The translations under genes were made by a program, and so were the position numbers. This document shows, one piece after another, positions 51,098 to 56,596 of a stretch of 56,596 nt of DNA. The number at the start of each line of letters is the position of its first letter. Positions within the stretch are counted from its first letter, which is position 1. This stretch comes from Candidatus Rokuibacteriota bacterium. GTDB taxonomy: Bacteria; Methylomirabilota; Methylomirabilia; Rokubacteriales; CSP1-6. The notes beneath the pieces are model-generated. The model made no database searches. It was not told the origin of the DNA and saw nothing but the letters and a program-made list of their open reading frames with translations. Location: NCBI GenBank assembly GCA_003221455.1, contig QHRX01000015.1, positions 1 through 56,596 on the forward strand. Reading direction: 5' to 3'.

Positions 51098-51422
51098 GAG
51101 CGCCGCGGGGCGACGGGGGTCGGGACACGCGACCGATATCGGGTCGCCCGGGCCGACGCCCACTCACGATCTCGCTCCCGCCCAGACGCCTCGTCCCGTC
51201 GCCGTCGGGGCGCCCCTCCGAGAGGATCGGACGTCGCCCCTTCCGGGGCGCCCGCGACGCGCCCACCGTTCGCCCGGCCGGCGCGAGTCTCGGCCGACCT
51301 CCACGCGAGGTTCTCCGCCGGGTCGCGAGGCCGCCGCCGGGCGCGGGCGCTCTGCCGTCCGGACGGAGTCGAGGCCCACGTTTTCCTTCGAGGTCGAATC
51401 CTTCGTTGCTACCCTGAAGACG
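51098..51422. other. Intergenic region upstream of second diguanylate cyclase
   Basis: 325 bases without a supported gene. A hairpin GCGACC (51129-51134), 7-base loop, GGTCGC (51142-51147) stands 31 bases after the spermidine-synthase-like stop and may terminate that transcript. An extended -10 TGCTACCCT (51407-51415) precedes the next gene. Confidence 0.45.
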
Positions 51423-52643
51423 TTGCGCGACCCCGCTCTCCTGGCCTTCAAGGGATCGCTCTCGGCGCTGGTGACCGGGGGACTCCTGCTCCTGGCCGCC
51501 GCCGGTCTCCTCGAGTCCCCGGCGGTGCAGCTCCGGCTCGCGAGCCTCCTCCCCGGCCTCACCTGGGTCATCATCGGCGCGGGCGTCCTGCTCGCGTGGC
51601 GCTTCGACCGGATCCGCGTGATCTTCGCGCTCGTGGTGATCGCCCTCACCGCCTGGGGCGTCGCCTTCTTCCCGGCGGGCGCGGCCGAGCGGGCCGGGCG
51701 CGGGGCGATCGTCTGGAGCACGCTCGTATTCCTCCTCCCCCTCGACCTCGCCGTCTTCGCCTGGTTCACGGAGCGCGGGCTCCTCTCCCGGGCCGGACGG
51801 CTCAACGCCACCCTCATTGCGACGGAGCTCGTCGCGGTGCTCCTGCTGTGCGCCGACGCCTCGGGCGGCCCGCCCCGGCTTCTCCTCCGGATCGAGGACT
51901 ACGCACACCTCGCCCTGCCGGCCCTCGCCGTCTTCGCGGCGGCGTTCGTCGTCACCGCCGCGCGTTTCGCGCTCCGGCGGGGTGCCGTGGATGCGGGCTT
52001 CGTGTGGGCGCAGGTCGGCGCGTTCCTCGCACTCCGCGGCGGCGGCTCGCCGCTCTCGACGGCTCTCTACCTCGCCGCGGCGGGCCTCATCCTCGTCGTC
52101 TCCCTGATCGAGGAGTCCTACGCGCTCGCCTACGTGGACGAGCTCACGGGGCTCCCGGGCCGCCGGGCGCTCAACGCGGCGTTGCTCAAGCTCGGGTCGC
52201 GCTACACGCTCGCGATGGTCGACATCGACCACTTCAAGAGGCTCAACGACACCCACGGCCACCTCGTCGGCGACCAGGTCCTCCGGAAGGTCGCCGCCGC
52301 CCTCGCGCGGGTCACGGGGGGCGGGCACGCGTTCCGCTACGGCGGGGAGGAGTTCGCGGTGATCTTTCCCGGCTGCTCGGTGGACGAGACGCTGCCCCAC
52401 CTCGAGGGGCTGCGCCAGAGCATCGAGGACTCGGCCTTCGTCGTCCGCGCCGTCGACCGGCCCCGCCGGAAACCCAAGAAGGCCATCCCGGCCCGGCGGA
52501 CCCGGAAGACGTTCCACATCACCGCGAGCGTCGGCGCCGCCGCGCCAAACGGGCGCGTGGCCACGCCGAACCAGGTCCTGGAGGCGGCGGACAGCGCCCT
52601 CTACCGGGCCAAGCGCGCCGGCCGGAATCGCGTGGCCAGCTGA
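51423..52643 (+). CDS. Polytopic membrane diguanylate cyclase
   Basis: 406 aa. About seven to eight membrane helices (residues 10-225) then a GGDEF domain with YVDELTGLPGRRALNAALL, DIDHFKRLNDTHGH and the active loop RYGGEEFAV. The five-residues-upstream position reads GGGH rather than RxxD, so the I-site used for product inhibition is absent, unlike the GAF-GGDEF protein at 8352-9581. An insert rich in Arg/Lys (RPRRKPKKAIPARRTRK) precedes ITASVGAA. TTG start at 51423; the predicted transcription start is at or one base before it, so the mRNA may be leaderless. Confidence 0.88.
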   Translation: MRDPALLAFKGSLSALVTGGLLLLAAAGLLESPAVQLRLASLLPGLTWVIIGAGVLLAWRFDRIRVIFALVVIALTAWGVAFFPAGAAERAGRGAIVWSTLVFLLPLDLAVFAWFTERGLLSRAGRLNATLIATELVAVLLLCADASGGPPRLLLRIEDYAHLALPALAVFAAAFVVTAARFALRRGAVDAGFVWAQVGAFLALRGGGSPLSTALYLAAAGLILVVSLIEESYALAYVDELTGLPGRRALNAALLKLGSRYTLAMVDIDHFKRLNDTHGHLVGDQVLRKVAAALARVTGGGHAFRYGGEEFAVIFPGCSVDETLPHLEGLRQSIEDSAFVVRAVDRPRRKPKKAIPARRTRKTFHITASVGAAAPNGRVATPNQVLEAADSALYRAKRAGRNRVAS

Positions 52644-52753
52644 CGCCGGGAGCGCCGGAGACGATGGTCCGGAGCCGCCCACCCGGGATTTAGCGGCGCG
52701 CGTCCGGGTGACGGGCGTCGACCCGGATCGCGATCGCCCGGTCGGTGGGCCGC

Positions 52754-54433
52754 TCAGCCCCGCTGAAGCCGCTTGTACTTGAGCCGGTGCGGCTGCTCAG
52801 CCTCCACCCCGAGCCGCTTCTTCCGGTCGGCCTCGTACTCGGCGTAGTTGCCCTCGAACCAGAGGACACGGCTCTCGCCCTCGAAGGCGAGCATGTGGGT
52901 CGCGACCCGGTCCAGAAACCAGCGGTCGTGGCTGATCACCAGGGCCGAGCCTGCGAAGGCGAGGAGCGCGTCTTCGAGGGCGCGGAGCGTGTCCACGTCG
53001 AGATCGTTGGTCGGCTCGTCGAGCAGGAGCAGGTTGCCGCCGGCCCGGATGACCTTCGCCAGGTGCACGCGGTTGCGCTCGCCACCGGAGAGGTCGGCGA
53101 CCCTCTTCTGCTGGTCGCCGCCCTTGAAGTTGAAGGAGGCGACCCAGGCGCGGGACGGGACCTGGCGGGGGCCGAGGGTGAGCGTCTCCTCCCCGCCGGA
53201 GATTTCCTCCCAGACGGTCTTCCGGCCGTCGAGGGTGTCGCGGCTCTGGTCGACCCATGCGAGCTTCACGCTCTCGCCCACGCGGAGCTCGCCGGCGTCG
53301 GGCGGCTCCTGGCCGACGATGAGCCGGATGAGCGTCGTCTTGCCGGCGCCGTTGGCGCCGACGACGCCGACGATCCCGCCCCGCGGCAGGTTGAACGAGA
53401 GGTCGTCGATCAGCAGCCGGTCGCCGTAGCCCTTGGCGACGTGCTCGGCGCGCACGACGAGGTCACCCAGGCGCGGTCCCGGTGGGATCGTGATCTCGAC
53501 CACCTCGGCGCGGCCCTCCTGCTGCTGCGCCAACAGGGCCTCGTAGGAGGTGAGGCGCGCCCGGCTCTTGGCCTGGCGGGCGCGAGGCGCCTGGCGCACC
53601 CACTCGAGCTCGCGTGCGAGCGTGCGCTGTCGCGCGGATTCGGCCTTCTCCTCGTGGGCAAGCCGCTGCCGCTTCTGCTCGAGCCACGAGGAGTAGTTGC
53701 CCTCCCACGGGATGCCCTTGCCCTGGTCGAGCTCGAGGATCCAGCCGGCGACGTTGTCGAGGAAGTAGCGGTCGTGGGTGATCGCGACGACCGTGCCCGG
53801 GTACTCCTTGAGGAAGCGCTCGAGCCAGGCGACCGACTCCGCGTCGAGGTGGTTCGTGGGCTCGTCGAGCAGCAGCAGGTCGGGCTTCTGGAGGAGCAGC
53901 CGGCAGAGCGCGACGCGCCGCCGCTCGCCGCCCGACAACGTCCGGACCGTCTGGTCGCCGGGTGGCACTCGGAGGGCGTCCATGGCGATATCCACGGTGC
54001 GGTCGAGGTCCCATCCGCCGACCGCCTCGATCTGGTCCTGGAGCCGCGCCTGCTCGGCCAGCGCCTTGTCGAGCGCGGCGTCGGCCAGGGGCGCGCCGAG
54101 CCGGGTGCTCACCGCCTCGAACGCGGCGAGCAGCGCGCGCGTCTCGGCGACGCCCTCCTCGACCGAGCCGCGCACGTCCTTGTCGGGATCGAGCTCGGGC
54201 TCCTGCGGAAGGTAGCCGATCCGCACCCCCTCGGCGGGAACGGCCTCGCCCAGGAAGTCCTGGTCGACGCCGGCCATGATCCGGAGGAGCGTGCTCTTGC
54301 CCGCGCCGTTCGGACCGAGGACACCGATCTTCGCCCCGGGGTAGAACGCGAGCCAGATGCCGCGGAGGATCTCCCGCTTGGGCGGGACGACCTTCCGGAG
54401 CTCCTTCATCGTGAAGATGAACTGGTGGGCCAT
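52754..54433 (-). CDS. ettA: ABC-F translational throttle ATPase EttA
   Basis: 559 aa, the usual EttA length. Two ATPase domains: [16 protein letters not shown] and [16 protein letters not shown]alker A motifs, [16 protein letters not shown] and [16 protein letters not shown] signatures, and [12 protein letters not shown] / [12 protein letters not shown]alker B. The linker with [24 protein letters not shown] is EttA's P-site tRNA-interaction segment. EttA binds the ribosomal E site and couples translation to energy level. ATG at 54433; no membrane segment. Confidence 0.94.
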   Translation of the reverse strand: MAHQFIFTMKELRKVVPPKREILRGIWLAFYPGAKIGVLGPNGAGKSTLLRIMAGVDQDFLGEAVPAEGVRIGYLPQEPELDPDKDVRGSVEEGVAETRALLAAFEAVSTRLGAPLADAALDKALAEQARLQDQIEAVGGWDLDRTVDIAMDALRVPPGDQTVRTLSGGERRRVALCRLLLQKPDLLLLDEPTNHLDAESVAWLERFLKEYPGTVVAITHDRYFLDNVAGWILELDQGKGIPWEGNYSSWLEQKRQRLAHEEKAESARQRTLARELEWVRQAPRARQAKSRARLTSYEALLAQQQEGRAEVVEITIPPGPRLGDLVVRAEHVAKGYGDRLLIDDLSFNLPRGGIVGVVGANGAGKTTLIRLIVGQEPPDAGELRVGESVKLAWVDQSRDTLDGRKTVWEEISGGEETLTLGPRQVPSRAWVASFNFKGGDQQKRVADLSGGERNRVHLAKVIRAGGNLLLLDEPTNDLDVDTLRALEDALLAFAGSALVISHDRWFLDRVATHMLAFEGESRVLWFEGNYAEYEADRKKRLGVEAEQPHRLKYKRLQRG

Positions 54434-54448
54434 CGCCCTACGCGCGCC

Positions 54449-54970
54449 TCACGGCGTGCGCTCGCCGATCCGCTGGCCGACGATCACGAGGTCCCGCTCG
54501 ATGCCGTCGAGCTCCGCGACGCGCGGGAGCCGGCCCCACCGCGTGAAGCCCAGCGCCTCGAAGAGCCCGAGGCTCGGCGCGTTGTGCGCGAAGACGAAGC
54601 CGAGCAGCGTCCGGAGCCCGAGCGCCGGCGCCCGCCGGACTGCCTCGCCGAGGAGGCCGCGGCCGATGCCCCGGCCCTGGACGCGCGGCGCCACGTACAC
54701 GCTGACCTCCGCGGTCGCATGGTACGCCGGGCGTCCGTAGAAGGACTGGACGCTGAGCCAGCCGACGACCTGGTCGTCGCGCTCCGCCACCCAGACCGGG
54801 CGCCGCGCCGGCGTGTGCGCCCGGAACCAGTCGAGCCGCGTCTCGACCGACACCGCGTCGACGTCCGCCGTCGCCATCCGGCCAGGGATGCTCGCGTTGT
54901 AGATGGCGACGATCGTCGGCAGATCCGCTTCCAGGGCGTCGCGGATCCGGCGCGGCTCCTCGGCCGACAT
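54449..54970 (-). CDS. GNAT N-acetyltransferase (phosphinothricin acetyltransferase-like)
   Basis: 173 aa. IRDALEADLPTIVAIYNASIPGRMATAD is the PAT-like beginning; the acetyl-CoA loop VYVAPRVQGRGIGRGLLGEA contains the QGRGIG motif; FAHNAPSLGLFEALGF follows. The PAT-like group acetylates amino groups of small molecules such as methionine sulfoximine. Ends 15 bases before the ettA start, and its own start is 6 bases after the cyclase-family stop. Confidence 0.88.
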   Translation of the reverse strand: MSAEEPRRIRDALEADLPTIVAIYNASIPGRMATADVDAVSVETRLDWFRAHTPARRPVWVAERDDQVVGWLSVQSFYGRPAYHATAEVSVYVAPRVQGRGIGRGLLGEAVRRAPALGLRTLLGFVFAHNAPSLGLFEALGFTRWGRLPRVAELDGIERDLVIVGQRIGERTP

Positions 54971-54976
54971 CGGCCC

Positions 54977-55921
54977 TCAGAAGATCGCGACCGGGTTCAC
55001 CGGCGAGCCGGTGGCGTTGGCGAGCCGGAGCGGCGCAATCGCGAGCATGAACTCCCACCGCTTGCGCGTCGCGCACGCCCGCGCCAGCTCCTCGAGGTTG
55101 CAGTTGTCGATCAGCCACAGGCCCATGGCGACCAGACAGGCGATGTGCAGGGGGTGTCCGACGGCCGGGTGCGTGGTCGGGCTCACGTCGTTGTGGGTGT
55201 CGGTGCCGAGCATGGCGACGCCGCGCGCGCGAAACCACGGCGCGCACGCCACGTGGGCGGCGGGGGAGCCGTCCCGGAGCGGGTGCCGCGGGCCGTGGGC
55301 CAGCCGGCGCCCGTAGTAGCCGGTGCGGATCAGCAGCACGTCGCCGGGCTCGACCCGCACGCCGGCGGCCGCCTCGGCCGCCTCCAGATCCTCCGGCATC
55401 ACCCCCTCGCCCGACTCGAGCCACCGCCCGCGCACGGCGGCGACGTCGAGCAGCACGCCGCGCGAGACGACCCCGTCGTGCAGAAGCTCGACGGACTCGA
55501 CCTGCGCGCCCTCGCGCGAGGTGACGAGGTTGCAGGACCGCCCGTTGTAGATCTTGCCCTGCCAGAAGAAGTGGGCGGGCGTGTCCACGTGCGTGATCGT
55601 GTAGCCGTGGAAGACCATCCCGATGAACTCGGAGGCGCCCCGCCGCTCGAGCGCGCGCGCGGGCGGGCACGTGTCGCGCCCCTCGCCGCTGTCCACCATG
55701 AAGCGCAGCGTCTGGAAGGTCGTGTCGGCCGTCAGCTCGGTCGCGATCGGCCGCGCGCACGTGACGGTGACACCGTCGCGGACGAGGGCGGCCGCCCGCA
55801 CCCGCATCGCGGGCGTGACGAGGTTCAGGGTTCCGAGCTGATCGTCGGCGCCCCAGCGCCCCCAGTTGCTGAGCGTGTCCATCAGCCGCGCAAACTCCGT
55901 GTCCGTCGCGATGTCGGCCAT
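54977..55921 (-). CDS. Cyclase-family (kynurenine-formamidase-like) hydrolase
   Basis: 314 aa. Members of this metal-dependent family hydrolyse amides or cyclic substrates and carry HxGTHxDxPxHF. Here the site reads HGYTITHVDTPAHFF, which keeps the His and Asp ligands but changes GTH to ITH. NWGRWGADDQLGTLNLVTP and DTHNDVSPTTHPAVGHPLHI are typical of the group with long sequences. The substrate is unknown. Followed six bases later by the GNAT gene. Confidence 0.85.
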   Translation of the reverse strand: MADIATDTEFARLMDTLSNWGRWGADDQLGTLNLVTPAMRVRAAALVRDGVTVTCARPIATELTADTTFQTLRFMVDSGEGRDTCPPARALERRGASEFIGMVFHGYTITHVDTPAHFFWQGKIYNGRSCNLVTSREGAQVESVELLHDGVVSRGVLLDVAAVRGRWLESGEGVMPEDLEAAEAAAGVRVEPGDVLLIRTGYYGRRLAHGPRHPLRDGSPAAHVACAPWFRARGVAMLGTDTHNDVSPTTHPAVGHPLHIACLVAMGLWLIDNCNLEELARACATRKRWEFMLAIAPLRLANATGSPVNPVAIF

Positions 55922-55938
55922 GTGGGTTCTCCGGAGTT

Positions 55939-56388
55939 CTAGAGTGCGCCCGGGAGCAGCCGGCGATGTTCCGGCATCATGCAGCGATCCTGGACGACCC
56001 GGATGCCGGCGCGGGCGAGCCGCTCGGCGGCGGCGGCGTGGGTGATGCCGAGCTGGAACCAGACGACCGCGGGCGGCGCCGCCATGGCCAGGATCTCCTC
56101 GGCGTGCGCCGGCAGGTGGCGCGGCGCCCGGAAGACCTCGACCACGTCGGCGGGCTCTCCGAGGTCGGCGACGCGATCGACGGCGGCCGCGCCGTGGACG
56201 ACCCGGCCACTCAGGCGCGGATTGACGGGCAGGATGCGGTAGCCGCGGGCGGCCAGGTACGCCGGCACGTCGTAGGCCGGCTCGCCGGACCGCGCCTTGG
56301 CCCCGAGCACCGCGATCGTCCGCGCCTCGGCGAGGATCAGGCGGAGACCGTCGTCGTCGTCGATGAGGTTGGCGCGCCAGGCGGCCAC
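55939..56388 (-). CDS. CoA-binding domain protein (YccU-like)
   Basis: 149 aa Rossmann-type CoA-binding protein: ARTIAVLGAKARSGEPAYDVPAYLAARGYRILPVNPRL, ADVVEVFRAPRHLPAHAEEILAM, VVWFQLGI and VVQDRCMMPEHRRL. These are the standard blocks of the short succinyl-CoA-synthetase-like CoA-binding family; function unclear. GTG start at 56388; the -10 TATACT (56401-56396) lies 7 bases before it, suggesting a leaderless mRNA. Confidence 0.88.
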   Translation of the reverse strand: MAAWRANLIDDDDGLRLILAEARTIAVLGAKARSGEPAYDVPAYLAARGYRILPVNPRLSGRVVHGAAAVDRVADLGEPADVVEVFRAPRHLPAHAEEILAMAAPPAVVWFQLGITHAAAAERLARAGIRVVQDRCMMPEHRRLLPGAL

Positions 56389-56395
56389 GGCCGAC

Positions 56396-56401
56396 AGTAT
56401 A
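56396..56401 (-). promoter_or_regulatory. -10 element of the CoA-binding protein gene
   Basis: Minus strand TATACT, 5 of 6 consensus, with the GTG start codon 7 bases downstream. This places transcription and translation starts together. No clear -35. Confidence 0.4.
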
Positions 56402-56456
56402 CGGGAGCCCGCGGGGGCGGGCCGGGAAACCGGCGGCGGCGGCGGCCGACCGGGGC

Positions 56457-56596
56457 CTACTTGATCGCGACCGCCTTGACCTGCTTGTAGTCGGTGACGC
56501 CCTTGAGCGCCTTCAGGATGCCGTCCTGGAGGAGGGTCGTCATCCCCTCGGACTGCGCCGCGGCCGCGATCTCGGACACGCGCGATCGAGTCTGGA
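56457..56596 (-). CDS. C-terminal end of a PilB/GspE-type secretion ATPase (partial)
   Basis: 45 residues plus stop; the rest lies beyond the window edge. RVSEIAAAAQSEGMTTLLQDGILKALKGVTDYKQVKAVAIK follows the C-terminus of type IV pilus/type II secretion ATPases (the GMxTLxxDGxxKxxxGxTxxxxV pattern). The full gene would power pilus extension or type II secretion; nothing more can be said from this piece. Confidence 0.68.
   Translation of the reverse strand, partial: QTRSRVSEIAAAAQSEGMTTLLQDGILKALKGVTDYKQVKAVAIK

Noticed and set aside
52745..55942. 1065-codon plus-strand frame over ettA, GNAT and cyclase genes
   Set aside because: Antisense to three well-recognised proteins and without domains.
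1..56596. tRNA genes, CRISPR arrays, insertion sequences, prophage or defence islands
   Set aside because: No cloverleaf T-loop sequences in intergenic DNA, no spaced direct repeats, no transposase, integrase or restriction genes were found.

Overview
High-GC (roughly 70%) bacterial chromosome segment, densely packed and free of tRNAs, rRNAs, CRISPR arrays, phage or insertion sequences. Gene content (unusual thiolases, CaiB-type CoA transferase, orphan hydantoinase A, two diguanylate cyclases, hopanoid methylase, core MetE, double-length ThyX-like protein) resembles soil or subsurface Candidatus Rokubacteria / Methylomirabilota. That placement is inference from gene content and composition; no phylogenetic marker was tested.

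Layout. 1-356: partial Fur-family regulator with its own promoter and Fur-box-like operator. 480-5893: uvrA, a histidine-kinase-like membrane protein without ATPase domain, then a thiolase-like protein and a DUF35 Zn-ribbon partner. 6222-10859 (minus): MoxR AAA+ ATPase, GAF-GGDEF diguanylate cyclase, CoxE-like VWA protein and secreted DUF3047 protein. 10959-13229: isocitrate-lyase-like enzyme with a small upstream ORF, and an M20 amidohydrolase. 13394-17448 (minus): permease, hydantoinase A and HExxH protein behind a consensus sigma70-type promoter. 17646-21932: SDR, enoyl-CoA hydratase, CoA transferase and LLM flavoprotein. 22052-24460 (minus): cyclopropane-fatty-acid-synthase-like system split into two genes with a geranylgeranyl-reductase-family flavoprotein between them. 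24913-27737: three amphi-Trp domain proteins, one fused to a degenerate receiver domain, then a PilZ protein. 27963-31116 (minus): Nudix hydrolase, small Cys protein, alcohol dehydrogenase, phytanoyl-CoA dioxygenase-like protein. 31303-33086: secreted SMP-30 protein and lipoprotein Cu/Zn SOD. 33093-40253 (minus): anion permease, double ThyX-like protein, HtrA protease, a pair of M16 peptidases. 40638-43850: BamE-like membrane protein and KimA-type potassium transporter. 43948-49560 (minus): MTHFR fused to its zinc domain, core MetE, a methyltransferase, and HpnP hopanoid C-2 methylase. 49632-52643: HSD10-like SDR, spermidine-synthase-like protein, second diguanylate cyclase. 52754-56596 (minus): EttA, GNAT, cyclase-family hydrolase, CoA-binding protein and the C-terminal end of a PilB/GspE ATPase.

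Themes. Lipid modification appears twice (split CFA system, HpnP). c-di-GMP signalling appears three times (two GGDEF proteins, one PilZ). Co-directional genes are often joined by 4-base start/stop overlaps (ATGA, GTGA, perhaps CTGA), implying translational coupling. The least explained parts are the amphi-Trp cluster at 24.9-26.8 kb, the split CFA operon at 22.0-24.5 kb, the double ThyX protein and the orphan hydantoinase operon.
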